Assembly (NCBI RefSeq): GCF_009295725.1
Contig: NZ_WHJC01000008.1
Span: 1-35,197, forward strand
DNA from: Clostridium tarantellae
Lineage (GTDB): Bacteria; Bacillota; Clostridia; Clostridiales; Clostridiaceae
Direction: 5' to 3'
DNA length: 35,197 nt
This document shows, piece by piece, positions 7,500-16,765 of the stretch (position 1 is its first letter; every line of letters starts with the position of its first letter). The position numbers and the translations under genes are program-made. The notes under the pieces were generated by a model. The model made no database searches. It was given only the letters and a program-made list of their open reading frames with translations, and was not told the origin of the DNA.

Positions 7500-8138
7500 T
7501 TAATCTCTAGAATATATTATTAAAACTTTTCCTTTATCAAAAGAAATGCCAATTTCATTAGTTACAAATTCATTAGACACACATAATGCATCCCCAAATT
7601 TTAAATTATGTCCTTCTAGTTCATATTTTGCTTTATGTATACTAAAATTATTTACATTTTCTCCAAAAGCTTGAAAAGATACTGTTTCTCCTGGATTACC
7701 TAATAATATTCTTGGAACATCAGTTAAGAAAATCTTATTATTCTCATCTATTATATAAGCCTCTATATTATTTTCTAAGCATTTATTTAATAAACCTATA
7801 TTAGCAAGTACATGATCAATTCTTGTACCTGTAAAACCTAACATGTATATCACATTAGCACCTAGTTCTATAGCTTTATTAACTGCTATTTCTGAATCAG
7901 TATTATCCTTTTCTACATTATATTTTATCATTTCATAATTTTCTAATTTTTCTAATTTTTCTAAATACTCTATATTAACCGAATCAAAGTCTCCTAAAAT
8001 GTAATCAGGGGTTATACCTTCATCTATTAAACATTCTATTCCTTTGTCTGCTGCAATAATACAATTACTCTTTCTAACTATTTCATTTAAAAGTGATTTT
8101 TTGGGTCTTTTACCACCAGATATAATAGCTATATTCAT
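7500..8138 (-). CDS. thiN: Thiamine pyrophosphokinase
   Basis: Transfers pyrophosphate from ATP to thiamine to make thiamine pyrophosphate. The 212-residue protein shows the N-terminal catalytic part with AADKGIECLIDEGITPDYILGDFDSV (residues about 30-54) and EKDNTDSEIAVNKAIELGA, both acidic metal-binding stretches of the family, and the C-terminal beta-sandwich that binds thiamine. Neighbours rsgA-rpe-thiN-spoVM are in the Bacillus order. Only a weak ribosome site precedes the ATG, four bases after the rpe stop, which suggests coupling to rpe translation. High confidence. Confidence 0.94.
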   Translation of the reverse strand: MNIAIISGGKRPKKSLLNEIVRKSNCIIAADKGIECLIDEGITPDYILGDFDSVNIEYLEKLEKLENYEMIKYNVEKDNTDSEIAVNKAIELGANVIYMLGFTGTRIDHVLANIGLLNKCLENNIEAYIIDENNKIFLTDVPRILLGNPGETVSFQAFGENVNNFSIHKAKYELEGHNLKFGDALCVSNEFVTNEIGISFDKGKVLIIYSRD

Positions 8139-8142
8139 ATCT

Positions 8143-8796
8143 TTAAATAGACTTTCTTAAAATCTCTATATTCTCTTCTATTTTATCACCTTTAAATACA
8201 GCTGAACCAGCAACTAATACATTTGCTCCTGCTTCTACTATTTCTTTTGCATTATTACAATCAACTCCACCATCTACTTCAATTAATATATTTGGGTTAC
8301 CAGCTTCAATTGCCATTGCTTTTATTTCTTTTATCTTTTCTAATGAATATGGTATAAAGCTTTGGCCTCCAAAACCTGGATTAACAGACATTATAAGTAC
8401 CATATCTAACTTGCCAATTATATTTTTTAATACTATAGTAGGTGTTCCTGGATTTAATGACACTGCTGCCTTTATGCCTTTACTTTTTATATATGATATA
8501 GTTCTATCAATATGCTTATCTGCCTCATAATGAACTGTTATTATGTCTGAACCACAATTTACAAATTCATCTATATATTTTGAAGGATTTTCAATCATTA
8601 AATGAACATCAAATACCATATTACATTTATCTCTTAATGCTTTAATTATTGGAAAACCAAAGCTTATATTAGGAACAAAAGCTCCATCCATAACGTCTAT
8701 ATGTAAAAATTCTGCGCCTGCCTCCTCTACTCTTTTAACATGTTCTCCTAATCTACTAAAATCTGCTGATAATATTGATGGTGCTATCTTTACCAT
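8143..8796 (-). CDS. rpe: Ribulose-phosphate 3-epimerase
   Basis: Interconverts ribulose 5-phosphate and xylulose 5-phosphate in the pentose phosphate pathway. The 217-residue TIM barrel is of normal length. The metal and catalytic motifs are present: [14 protein letters not shown] near the N-terminus, [16 protein letters not shown] at about 33-48 (His/Asp), [12 protein letters not shown] at about 136-147, and [10 protein letters not shown] at about 174-183 (second catalytic Asp). The ATG lies inside the end of rsgA with a 7-base overlap and a GGGAGGAAT site. High confidence. Confidence 0.97.
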   Translation of the reverse strand: MVKIAPSILSADFSRLGEHVKRVEEAGAEFLHIDVMDGAFVPNISFGFPIIKALRDKCNMVFDVHLMIENPSKYIDEFVNCGSDIITVHYEADKHIDRTISYIKSKGIKAAVSLNPGTPTIVLKNIIGKLDMVLIMSVNPGFGGQSFIPYSLEKIKEIKAMAIEAGNPNILIEVDGGVDCNNAKEIVEAGANVLVAGSAVFKGDKIEENIEILRKSI

Positions 8797-9659
8797 TTAT
8801 TATTCCTCCCACTTAATATTTCTTCTAATGTTTTTATATAAAATTCATATCTTAGCTTATTAATATTTCCTTTTTCTACATTTTCTTTAACTGAACACCC
8901 TGGTTCTTTATAATGATTACAACCATTAAATTTACATTTACCATTATATTCATCAAATTCAGGAAAACAATATTTTAATTTATCTTTTTCCATAAAACTT
9001 ATATCTAAAGTTGAAAAACCTGGAGTATCAACTAAATATCCCTCTTCAATTTCTATAAGTTCACTATGTCTTGTAGTATGTTTTCCTCTTCCTATTTTCT
9101 CACTTACATTTCCAGTAGCCATATGTTCCCTATTTATAAGTGCATTTAATAAAGTAGATTTACCAGCTCCTGAAGGACCACATAAAACAGTTATATTGCC
9201 CTTTAATCTTTTTTCCAATTCATCAATACCTTTTTTCCCCTTAGCATTTATAAAAAGAACTTCATAACCAATATCATTAATAATTGATTTTATTTCATTC
9301 TTTTCTTCTTGGCTACATAAATCTTCTTTATTTAAACAAACAATAGCTTTTATATCATTATATTCACATAATGCTAAAAATCTATTTAACAAATCAAAAT
9401 TTATATCTGGATTTTTAATTGCAAAAACTACAAAGGCTTGAGTTACATTTGCTACTGTTGGTCTAATTAACTCAGAAGTTCTTTTAAATATTTTTTCTAT
9501 AACGCCTTTATCTTTCTCTACTTTTATTTCTACCCTATCACCTACCATAGGCTTAAGAGCTTCAAATCTAAATTTTCCTCTAGCTTTACATTCAATTAAG
9601 CCTTCATCAGTTTTTATGTAATAGAATCCTCCAATTCCTTTAATTATAATTCCTTCCAT
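8790..9659 (-). CDS. rsgA: Ribosome small subunit-dependent GTPase A
   Basis: Circularly permuted GTPase that checks late 30S subunit assembly. The 289-residue protein has an N-terminal OB fold (about 1-70), the G4 motif NKEDL near 120, the P-loop [14 protein letters not shown] near 161-174, the DTPGF G3 motif after it, and a C-terminal zinc finger with Cys-X4-Cys-X-His and a final Cys ([14 protein letters not shown]). This permuted order of motifs is diagnostic. It follows prkC after a 161-base gap holding three palindromes and may have its own promoter. In the Bacillus protein (CpgA) it is a PrkC substrate, which fits the neighbourhood. Confidence 0.96.
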   Translation of the reverse strand: MEGIIIKGIGGFYYIKTDEGLIECKARGKFRFEALKPMVGDRVEIKVEKDKGVIEKIFKRTSELIRPTVANVTQAFVVFAIKNPDINFDLLNRFLALCEYNDIKAIVCLNKEDLCSQEEKNEIKSIINDIGYEVLFINAKGKKGIDELEKRLKGNITVLCGPSGAGKSTLLNALINREHMATGNVSEKIGRGKHTTRHSELIEIEEGYLVDTPGFSTLDISFMEKDKLKYCFPEFDEYNGKCKFNGCNHYKEPGCSVKENVEKGNINKLRYEFYIKTLEEILSGRNNKW

Positions 9660-9689
9660 AATCCCTCCATAAGTTTATCTTATATATTT

Positions 9690-9719
9690 ATAATAAACAA
9701 AATTCACTATAAAATGCAA
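9690..9719 (-). promoter_or_regulatory. Weak candidate promoter for rsgA-rpe-thiN
   Basis: On the minus strand TTGCAT (9714-9719), an 18-base spacer and TATTAT (9690-9695). The -35 overlaps the foot of the hairpin at 9718-9753. In AT-rich DNA such a match is easily reached by chance. Confidence 0.3.
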
Positions 9720-9753
9720 GAAGCTTAAGTATTTATAATACATTAAGCTTCTT
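9718..9753 (-). terminator. Stem-loop after prkC, possible weak terminator
   Basis: AAGAAGCTTAA (9718-9728) pairs perfectly with TTAAGCTTCTT (9743-9753) across a 14-base loop. On the minus strand the tail is GCATTTTATAG, a poor U tract, so termination would be partial. Confidence 0.5.
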
Positions 9754-9757
9754 TATA

Positions 9758-9779
9758 CATTAATATATTTATATTAATG
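9758..9779. repeat. 10-bp palindrome between prkC and rsgA
   Basis: CATTAATATA, two bases, TATATTAATG. With only two central bases it is a symmetric DNA site rather than a good RNA hairpin. It is the middle one of three inverted repeats in this gap. Confidence 0.6.
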
Positions 9780-9794
9780 ACCAAATTATACTTT

Positions 9795-9813
9795 TATTAT
9801 TAATATAATAATA
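9795..9813. repeat. 8-bp AT inverted repeat between prkC and rsgA
   Basis: TATTATTA, three bases, TAATAATA. Entirely A and T, so it may be chance in this composition. It lies 8 bases after the prkC stop codon. Confidence 0.45.
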
Positions 9814-9820
9814 TTTTTAT

Positions 9821-11980
9821 TTATTTTTTCTTTACTGTTCTAGTTGATGGTTTAATAGATAGTTTAGATGCATTTTGATTTCTACCTTCTCCTTGGTTAC
9901 CATCTTGGTTACCTCCTTGGTTACCATCTTGATTACCATCTTGATTACCATCTTGATTACCATCTTGGTCACCTCCTTGGTTACCTTCATCTGGAGAACC
10001 TGTATTTCCTTGATTTGATTTATAATTATCATAATAATAAACGGTTATAGATGTTCCTTGTTTAACCTCATAACCTTCTCCAAACTCTTGTTTGAATATC
10101 TTTCCTGATGAAGCTTCATCTTTAGCTTTATCACCTTTTTGTGCATTAATTTTAAATCCTAAACTATTAAGCTTATTTGTAGCTTCTTCTACTGTTAATC
10201 CTGTTAAATTTGGTACTTTAGCAGTTTTTACTTCTTTACCTTTACTAACAACTACACTTACTTTTGAATCTTTAGGAACTTCATCACCTACTGTTACATT
10301 TTGTTTTATAACAGCATCTTTTTCAACAGAATCACTATATTCATAACTTACATTTCCAAGTTGTAATCCTAAATTACTTAAAGTACTCTTAGCATCTGAT
10401 AATAACATTCCTAATAAATTTGGAACTTTAATAGTTTGTATTTTTTTACCTTTACTAATAACTAATTTTATTTTCATATCTTTAGTTACTTCATCTCCCA
10501 CAGTTGGACTTTGTTTCATTATCACATCTTTATCCACTGAATCGCTATACTCATAATTAACATCTCCAAGTTTTAATCCCAAATCATTTAAAGTACTCTT
10601 AGCATCTGATAATGACATTCCTACCAAACTTGGAACTTTAGTTTTTTCTTCACCACTACTTACTAAAACTGTTACCATAGAACCTTTTTTCACTTTAGCT
10701 CCTGCTTTAGGAGTACTATCTATAACTGTATCTTTTTCAGCTTCATTTTCCTGTAAAACTTCTTTATAAACAAGTCCTAGTTCTTCAAGCTTATTCTTTG
10801 CTTCATCACTTTTTAAAGATACTAAGTTAGGAACTACTATATCTGCTTCATCCTTTTGAAAATTTTGAGTAAATTTAAAACCTGCAAAAGCACCTAATAC
10901 TATTACCGCTATTGCTACTATAGACCAAATTAATATATTTTTATTAGATTTTACAGGCTTTTTATTTTTTGATTCAATTGACTTATTATCAATATCATCA
11001 TCTTCTTCATCCTCATCATCAAACTCTTCAAATTCATCTATATCTTCTAATTCATTATCTATATTTTTCTTTTCCTGAGCTTTCAACTCTTCTATATTAA
11101 CAGGAGACATAACCCTTGTAAATTGTTCTTCTTCAACTACTTTATTACCTAACGTCGTATTAGGATTAAGTTTAATTTTTTCTAAATCAGTTATAATATC
11201 TTTAGCAGTTTGATATCTATCTATAGGATCTTTTGAAATTGCCTTCATTATTAAATAATTCAAACTATCAGGAATACTACTATTTAGATCTTTAGCCGGT
11301 ACAGCATCTTCCTGTATATGTTTTATTGCAACTGAAACGGGTGAATCCCCATCAAAAGGAACTACTCCTGTTACCATTTCATATAAAACAACTCCTAAAG
11401 AATATAAATCTGTTCTATAATCTACAAAACTTCCTTTTGCTTGTTCTGGTGAAAAATAATGTGCTGACCCTAAAACACTATTAGTATGTGCTATTGTAGA
11501 GGCATCCATGGATTTTGCTATGCCAAAATCAGCAACCTTTACAACACCTTCTTCTGTAACCAATATATTTTGTGGCTTAACATCCCTATGAATTATTCCA
11601 CTTTTATGAGCGCATTCTAGAGCTTTTGCCACCTTGGTTGCTATGCTTAGTGCTACCTCATAAGGCATTTTTCCTCTTTCTACAATTATATCTTTTAATG
11701 TCTTTCCCTGCACATATTCCATTACAATATAATGCTTATCATCTTGAGTTCCAACATCTAATACATTTACTATATTAGCATTAGATAAAGTGGCTATAGA
11801 TGTGGCTTCTCTTTTAAATTTATTAACTATTTCTTCATTATTCTTAAAATTATCCTTTAATATTTTTACTGCTACAAATCTATTTAATTTTTTATCTAGA
11901 GCTTTATAAACAAAAGACATTCCACCTTCGCCTACAACCTCAAGTATTTCATATCTCTCTCCTAATAACCTTCCTATCAT
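9821..11980 (-). CDS. prkC: PASTA-domain Ser/Thr protein kinase PrkC (Stk1/PknB)
   Basis: Membrane kinase that senses muropeptides and lipid II outside and phosphorylates Ser/Thr inside; in Bacillus it also takes part in spore germination. Of 719 residues, 1-270 form the kinase: GEGGMSFVYKA loop at 17-27, catalytic Lys39, HRDVKPQN at 131-138, DFG at 151-153 and activation loop SVLGSAHYFSPEQ at 168-180. An acidic stretch (about 309-332) precedes a single membrane helix (about 349-370). Four PASTA repeats follow (from about 380 to 650); repeats 2 and 3 are nearly identical. The tail is a GNQD/GNQG repeat ending in a basic STRTVKKK. The start ATG at 11980 follows GGAGGAGAG and lies one base after the stp stop; an in-frame TTG at 11998 is unlikely. 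Confidence 0.96.
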   Translation of the reverse strand: MIGRLLGERYEILEVVGEGGMSFVYKALDKKLNRFVAVKILKDNFKNNEEIVNKFKREATSIATLSNANIVNVLDVGTQDDKHYIVMEYVQGKTLKDIIVERGKMPYEVALSIATKVAKALECAHKSGIIHRDVKPQNILVTEEGVVKVADFGIAKSMDASTIAHTNSVLGSAHYFSPEQAKGSFVDYRTDLYSLGVVLYEMVTGVVPFDGDSPVSVAIKHIQEDAVPAKDLNSSIPDSLNYLIMKAISKDPIDRYQTAKDIITDLEKIKLNPNTTLGNKVVEEEQFTRVMSPVNIEELKAQEKKNIDNELEDIDEFEEFDDEDEEDDDIDNKSIESKNKKPVKSNKNILIWSIVAIAVIVLGAFAGFKFTQNFQKDEADIVVPNLVSLKSDEAKNKLEELGLVYKEVLQENEAEKDTVIDSTPKAGAKVKKGSMVTVLVSSGEEKTKVPSLVGMSLSDAKSTLNDLGLKLGDVNYEYSDSVDKDVIMKQSPTVGDEVTKDMKIKLVISKGKKIQTIKVPNLLGMLLSDAKSTLSNLGLQLGNVSYEYSDSVEKDAVIKQNVTVGDEVPKDSKVSVVVSKGKEVKTAKVPNLTGLTVEEATNKLNSLGFKINAQKGDKAKDEASSGKIFKQEFGEGYEVKQGTSITVYYYDNYKSNQGNTGSPDEGNQGGDQDGNQDGNQDGNQDGNQGGNQDGNQGEGRNQNASKLSIKPSTRTVKKK
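9892..9987 (-). repeat. Eight-unit 12-bp minisatellite in the prkC tail
   Basis: Eight tandem units of consensus cttgrttaccat lie back to back; three adjacent ones (about 9928-9963) are identical. Each encodes four residues, GNQD or GNQG. A change in copy number keeps the reading frame and only alters the length of the extracellular tail. Confidence 0.85.
10319..10640 (-). repeat. Duplicated PASTA repeat coding sequence in prkC
   Basis: Two segments 210 bases (70 codons) apart are closely similar at DNA level. A 24-base stretch starting at 10380 recurs exactly at 10590. They encode PASTA repeats 2 and 3, both with DAKSTL and YEYSDSV motifs; PASTA 1 and 4 are far more diverged. Confidence 0.7.
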
Positions 11981-11981
11981 T

Positions 11982-12701
11982 TCAATTCTCTCCTCCAAAA
12001 ACCAGAACTGTTATGTTATCTTTACCACCTCTTGATTTAACTAACTTAACTAAATTTTCACAAGCTATATTTAAGTTTTTTTGTTGCTTATATTCACTCC
12101 ATATTTCAGTTTCTTCCACATCATTAGTTAATCCATCTGTACATAAAAGAAATAAATCATAATCTTGTCTATTGAAATTAAATATATCTACATCTACATT
12201 TTTATTAGTACCTATAGCTCTAGTTATAATATTTTTTCTTGGATGGTTTTTAGCTTCTTCTGAAGTAATACATCCACTATCTAGTAATTCTTGTACTAAA
12301 GAATGATCTTTAGTTAGCTTTTCAATTTTAGTATTAGTCATTCCAAAACAACAACTATCGCCTACATTGGCAATCTGTACGAAATCTTTATGAACCAAAA
12401 TTGTTGCTATTGTAGTCCCCATCCCAGATAATGTTTTTCTTTCTAAAGACATATTGTAAATTTTTGTATTTACATCTATTAAAGATTCTTTTAATAGATT
12501 TTCCACTGGTATTATACCATAATTTTCTTTAATAAAGGCTATAACCCCTTCAACAGCAAACTTACTAGCTACTTCTCCAGCATTATGACCTCCCATACCA
12601 TCTGCAATTACATATAATTCATATTCATCTTCTAATGAATATGCTAAATAATCTTCATTTAGCTCTCTAATATTTCCTTTGTCTGTAAAAAAACCTACCA
12701 T
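11982..12701 (-). CDS. stp: PP2C-type Ser/Thr protein phosphatase (Stp/PrpC)
   Basis: Metal-dependent phosphatase that reverses PrkC phosphorylation. The 239 residues carry all PP2C signatures: opening GNIRELNEDY (metal Asp), ADGMGGHNAGE at about 33-43, NVGDSCCFG near 116, a CTDGLTNDVEE segment near 190 and the closing GGKDNITVLVF. No membrane segment, so it is cytoplasmic. It sits between rlmN and prkC, 12 bases after rlmN, with an AGGGGG ribosome site; its TGA is one base from the prkC ATG, so phosphatase and kinase are translated together. High confidence. Confidence 0.96.
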   Translation of the reverse strand: MVGFFTDKGNIRELNEDYLAYSLEDEYELYVIADGMGGHNAGEVASKFAVEGVIAFIKENYGIIPVENLLKESLIDVNTKIYNMSLERKTLSGMGTTIATILVHKDFVQIANVGDSCCFGMTNTKIEKLTKDHSLVQELLDSGCITSEEAKNHPRKNIITRAIGTNKNVDVDIFNFNRQDYDLFLLCTDGLTNDVEETEIWSEYKQQKNLNIACENLVKLVKSRGGKDNITVLVFGGEN

Positions 12702-12713
12702 TTCTTATTCCCC

Positions 12714-13754
12714 CTATAGGCTACTGTCTTGTGATTTAATATAACTTCTTCTTAATTGACCACAAGCTGCATTTATATCTGAACCCATTTCTCTCCTTAT
12801 AGTAGCCTCTATACCATATGTATTAATTGTTTTTAAAAATTTATCTATATCTTTTTTAGAAGATTTTTTAAATGAATTTTCTTTTATTTCATTTACTGGT
12901 ATTAGATTAACGTGACATAACATTCTTTTAAGCAATGCTCCTAAACTTTTAGCATCTTCTAAAGTATCATTTACATCACTAACTAATGAATATTCAAAAG
13001 TAACTCTTCGTTTTGTTTTTTGTATATAATATTCACAAGCTTCTAAAATTTCTTTTATTGAATATTTATTAGCTATAGGCATAATTTGTTTCCTTTTTTC
13101 ATCTGATACCGCATGTAAAGATATAGCTAATGTTACTTGCATTTCTTTATCTGCCATTTCATAAATTTTAGGAACTATTCCACAAGTAGATAATGTTATA
13201 TGTCTTTGCCCTATATTCAACCCATAATCAGCATTAACTATTTCTAAAAATTTCATAACATTATCAAAATTATCTAATGGTTCACCACTTCCCATTAAAA
13301 CTATATTAGAAATTCTTTCATTTAATAACTTTTGAGCAATAATAATCTGCGCTAATATTTCACCACTGGTTAAATTTCTTTTCATTCCTTCTAAAGTGGA
13401 TGCACAGAATTTACACCCCATTCTACAACCTACTTGAGTAGATATACAAATTGTATTGCCATGCTTATATCTCATGATTACACATTCAACAATATTTCCA
13501 TCCTTAAATGCTACTAATAATTTCATAGTACCATCTTCTTTAGATGTTAAACATTCAATAACCTTTGGAATACCTACATAAAAGTTTTCTTCTAGTTTAT
13601 TTTGAAGAGTTTTAGGAATATTTTTCATATCCTTAAATTCAAAAATATTTTTATAAATCCAACTTAAAATTTGTTTTGCTCTAAAAGCACTTTCATTATT
13701 TTCCTTCATCCAAGCTTGTAAATCACTTAAAGATAAATCTAAAATATTAATCAA
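12714..13754 (-). CDS. rlmN: 23S rRNA A2503 / tRNA A37 C2-methyltransferase RlmN
   Basis: Radical-SAM enzyme that methylates C2 of A2503 in 23S rRNA and of A37 in some tRNAs. The cluster motif is C110-X3-C114-X2-C117 (CRMGCKFC); the [11 protein letters not shown]-binding motif and the C-terminal catalytic Cys in ACGQLRR are present. I prefer a TTG start at 13754 because it gives MINILDLSL, the usual N-terminus of the family, and has AGGTGA five bases ahead; an in-frame GTG at 13763 would add three residues and lacks a spaced ribosome site. It lies between rsmB and stp, as in most clostridia. Identity high, start moderate. Confidence 0.95.
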   Translation of the reverse strand: MINILDLSLSDLQAWMKENNESAFRAKQILSWIYKNIFEFKDMKNIPKTLQNKLEENFYVGIPKVIECLTSKEDGTMKLLVAFKDGNIVECVIMRYKHGNTICISTQVGCRMGCKFCASTLEGMKRNLTSGEILAQIIIAQKLLNERISNIVLMGSGEPLDNFDNVMKFLEIVNADYGLNIGQRHITLSTCGIVPKIYEMADKEMQVTLAISLHAVSDEKRKQIMPIANKYSIKEILEACEYYIQKTKRRVTFEYSLVSDVNDTLEDAKSLGALLKRMLCHVNLIPVNEIKENSFKKSSKKDIDKFLKTINTYGIEATIRREMGSDINAACGQLRRSYIKSQDSSL

Positions 13755-13766
13755 ATTTCTCACCTA

Positions 13767-15086
13767 CTATTTTTTCTTTAGCTTTCCTATGAAAAAGCCA
13801 TCCATATTTTCATTAGGTAAAATAGTTACACTTCCATTATCATTGTATATTATATTATCAGCATTTCCAAAAAATATTTTTTCTATTGTACAATCACTAT
13901 TTCTTTCAACAAACCAATTTAATATTTCTTCATTTTCTTTTTTATTTAATGTACAAGTAGAATAAACTAATTCTCCACCTGATTTTAAATAATTCCAAGC
14001 ATTTTTTAGTATATTCTTTTGTATTTTTATTATTTCATTTAAATCATTAGATTTCTTATTCCATTTTATTTCTGGTTTTTTTCTTATAATACCAAGCCCT
14101 GAGCAAGGTACATCTAATAAAATTTTATCTATAGAATTAATATATTTTGAATTAGTTTTTGTTGCATCTGATAATTCAGTGGTTAAATTTGTTATACCTA
14201 ATCTTTCTATGTTTTCTTTTATCAATTGTAACTTATGGTCATAAATATCACAAGCTATAACTTCTCCTGAATTCATTAAAATCTCACTTAAATGCGTTGC
14301 TTTAGTTCCAGGAGCACTACATAAATCCATAACTCTATCATTATCTTCTAAATTTAATAAAGGTGCTACTAACATGGCACTTTCATCCTGAACAGTTATA
14401 AATCCTCTATTATAAAGACTATTTTTCTCTATACTACTTCCTTTTTTAATAACTATAGCTTCTGGAGATATTTGACCTTCTTCCACATCATATCCAGCTT
14501 CAACTAAAATTTCAAAAATTTCATCATAGTCCCCTTTTAAAGGATTTATTCTAACTGTAACATTAGGTACACTATTTAATCCTTTTAATATTTTTATTCC
14601 ATTTTCTTTTCCATATTGTTTAAAGAATAAGTCTATCATCCAATTTTCAAATGAATAATCGTAAGCTAAAGAATCTCTTTGACTTAATCCCTTTTTATAA
14701 TTTTTATCTTCATTTCTTAAATAGTTTCTAAGAACACCATTTACAAATTTGGATAACTTGGGTGCTACTTGCTTAGATAAATTTACGGCATCATTTACTA
14801 TAGCATATGATGGCACTCTATCTAAAAATCTCATCTGATATATAGCACTTCTTAAAATATTTATAACTTTATCATCTATTTTACTGATATGTGAAACAAA
14901 ATTTCCTAAAATAATATCTATAGTTTTTCTATATTTTATAGTTCCATAGACAACTTCTGTTATTAATCCTTTATCTTTATTATCTATATTTTTATTATTT
15001 AAAAATTTATTTATTTCTATATTAGAATATGCTCCTTTTTTAAATACATTATCTAATATTTGAACTATTATTTTTCTTGCGTTCAT
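13767..15086 (-). CDS. rsmB: 16S rRNA (cytosine(967)-C5)-methyltransferase
   Basis: Methylates C5 of C967 in 16S rRNA. The 439-residue protein has an N-terminal NusB-like RNA-binding domain (about 1-140) and a C-terminal SAM domain with DLCSAPGTKATHL, LDVPCSGLG (catalytic Cys of the PC motif) and STCTLNKKENE (second Cys). The ATG at 15086 with AGGAGT upstream is chosen; an in-frame GTG at 15119 would run into the previous gene and has no ribosome site. It lies ten bases after the zinc protease gene, and fmt-protease-rsmB-rlmN-stp-prkC is a conserved order. High confidence. Confidence 0.96.
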   Translation of the reverse strand: MNARKIIVQILDNVFKKGAYSNIEINKFLNNKNIDNKDKGLITEVVYGTIKYRKTIDIILGNFVSHISKIDDKVINILRSAIYQMRFLDRVPSYAIVNDAVNLSKQVAPKLSKFVNGVLRNYLRNEDKNYKKGLSQRDSLAYDYSFENWMIDLFFKQYGKENGIKILKGLNSVPNVTVRINPLKGDYDEIFEILVEAGYDVEEGQISPEAIVIKKGSSIEKNSLYNRGFITVQDESAMLVAPLLNLEDNDRVMDLCSAPGTKATHLSEILMNSGEVIACDIYDHKLQLIKENIERLGITNLTTELSDATKTNSKYINSIDKILLDVPCSGLGIIRKKPEIKWNKKSNDLNEIIKIQKNILKNAWNYLKSGGELVYSTCTLNKKENEEILNWFVERNSDCTIEKIFFGNADNIIYNDNGSVTILPNENMDGFFIGKLKKK

Positions 15087-15096
15087 ATAATTACTC

Positions 15097-15795
15097 CTAA
15101 TCTCCTGAGTTTCTATCACTTATAGCTATTAACCTTAAAAGTTGAGCTACTGCCATTAATGTTGCTGCTACGTAAGTTAGTGCTGCTGCGCCTAAAACTT
15201 TTTTAGCTCCATTTATTTCATTACCATAAAGTATATTTTCACTCTCTAGTAGTTTTATAGCCCTTGAAGAGGCATTAAACTCTACTGGTAAAGTTATTAA
15301 TTGAAATAAGACAACAGCTGAAAATAGTATAATACCTACTGTAGTCAACTTAGCCATTCCTAATAAAATTCCTGCTAAAAATAATATCCATGAAAAACTT
15401 GAAGCAATATTAACAACAGGAACAATAGTATTCCTAACTATTAAAGGTTTATAAGCCTCTTTATGTTGAATAGCGTGCCCAACTTCATGGGCTGCAACAC
15501 CTATAGAAGCTACAGATGTTCCACTATATACATCTGAAGATAATCTTAAAACCTTTTGAGTTGGATCATAATGATCACTTAAATTTCCCCCAACATGCTC
15601 TATTTCTACATTGTTTAATCCAGCTCTATTTAATAGCATTCTAGCTACCTGAGCTCCTGTATACCCATTAGAACTTCTAACACTTTGATATTTATGAAAT
15701 GTACTAGATACTTTAAATTGAGCATATGCTGATATTATCAAAGCTGGAAGTAATATTAAATAAGTAGGATCCCACCAAAAACCATAACCATACAT
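15097..15795 (-). CDS. YugP-family membrane zinc metalloprotease
   Basis: A 232-residue membrane protein with the zinc protease motif HEVGH at 103-107 (AAHEVGHAIQH). A hydrophobic helix lies at about 11-27, two more at about 125-165 and another near the C-terminus. It belongs to the YugP/COG2738 family of putative membrane zinc peptidases; substrates are unknown. The chosen ATG at 15795 follows GGAGAG; an in-frame TTG at 15810 has none. It sits between fmt and rsmB, the usual place in clostridia, so it is probably expressed with translation genes although its role is unclear. Family high, function open. Confidence 0.92.
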   Translation of the reverse strand: MYGYGFWWDPTYLILLPALIISAYAQFKVSSTFHKYQSVRSSNGYTGAQVARMLLNRAGLNNVEIEHVGGNLSDHYDPTQKVLRLSSDVYSGTSVASIGVAAHEVGHAIQHKEAYKPLIVRNTIVPVVNIASSFSWILFLAGILLGMAKLTTVGIILFSAVVLFQLITLPVEFNASSRAIKLLESENILYGNEINGAKKVLGAAALTYVAATLMAVAQLLRLIAISDRNSGD

Positions 15796-15816
15796 AATTC
15801 TTCTCTCCAATCCTTT

Positions 15817-16746
15817 TTATTTTAATACTTTACCTATATCAAGTGAATTTCCATTTATAAATTGTTTCACTAATAAAGGCTTACCATTAGGTAATTGAAG
15901 TTTTTCAATTACTAATATTTCCTTTCCAGTAGCAACTCTTATTCCATCTTTATCAAAAGAAAGAATTGTTCCTGGCTCTTTTGATGTTTGTTTATCTTCT
16001 ACATGTGAATTATAAACTTTTATAACCTTATCATCATAGGTTGTTAATGCTATAGGCCAAGGATTTAATCCTCTAATTAGATTATGAATATCCTTTGCAT
16101 CTAAATTCCAATCTATTTTAGCAATTTCTTTATTTAGCATTGATGCATAACAACTTTCTTCATTATTTTGTTTTTCAGATATTAGTCTACCCTCTACTAA
16201 TCCTTTTATTGTTTCTATTAACATATCTCCACCAGTATTCATTAATTGATCGTGCAATTCACCAGCAGTCATACTTTCTGTTATTTCAACTTCATTTTTT
16301 AATAACATATCTCCAGTATCTAATCCTACATCCATTAACATAGTTGTATTTCCAGTAACCTTTTCCCCTTTTATTATACACCAATTTATAGGAGCTGCCC
16401 CTCTATATTTTGGTAAAAGAGAAGCATGTAAATTTATACATCCAAATTTAGGTATATCTAATACTTCCTTAGGAAGTATCTGACCAAAAGCTACTACTAT
16501 TATAAAATCTGGATTAATTTTCCTTAATTCTTCTATTGTTTCTGGCTCATTTTTTATTCTTAATGGTTGATAAACTGGTATATCGTATTTTAAAGCCATT
16601 TCTTTAACTGGAGACATAGCTAATTTTTTTCCTCTTCCCTTTGGTCTGTCAGGTTGAGTAAATACTGCTTTAACTCCAAACTCTTTTATTAATGCTTCTA
16701 ATGAAGGAACAGCAAACTGTGGTGTTCCCATAAATACTATATTCAT
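15817..16746 (-). CDS. fmt: Methionyl-tRNA formyltransferase
   Basis: Formylates Met-tRNAfMet from 10-formyltetrahydrofolate, giving the initiator tRNA. The 309-residue enzyme has the N-terminal formyltransferase fold with [14 protein letters not shown], the loop [11 protein letters not shown] and the catalytic signature [16 protein letters not shown] near residue 110 (His and nearby Asn), then the C-terminal OB-like tRNA-binding domain. The ATG follows AAGGAGG. It is paired with def (20 bases upstream), whose product removes the formyl group again. High confidence. Confidence 0.97.
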   Translation of the reverse strand: MNIVFMGTPQFAVPSLEALIKEFGVKAVFTQPDRPKGRGKKLAMSPVKEMALKYDIPVYQPLRIKNEPETIEELRKINPDFIIVVAFGQILPKEVLDIPKFGCINLHASLLPKYRGAAPINWCIIKGEKVTGNTTMLMDVGLDTGDMLLKNEVEITESMTAGELHDQLMNTGGDMLIETIKGLVEGRLISEKQNNEESCYASMLNKEIAKIDWNLDAKDIHNLIRGLNPWPIALTTYDDKVIKVYNSHVEDKQTSKEPGTILSFDKDGIRVATGKEILVIEKLQLPNGKPLLVKQFINGNSLDIGKVLK

Positions 16747-16765
16747 CTCTTAATCCTCCTTAGTA

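Noticed and set aside
9892-9987. Possible CRISPR-like array
   Set aside because: The units are 12 bp with no spacers and lie inside a coding frame; it is a coding minisatellite.
9868-10050. Open frame on the plus strand, and a second minus-strand frame, over the prkC tail
   Set aside because: Both are made only of the 12-bp repeat read in other frames (HLDY / MVIK repeats), with no ribosome site. The prkC frame has full domain support.
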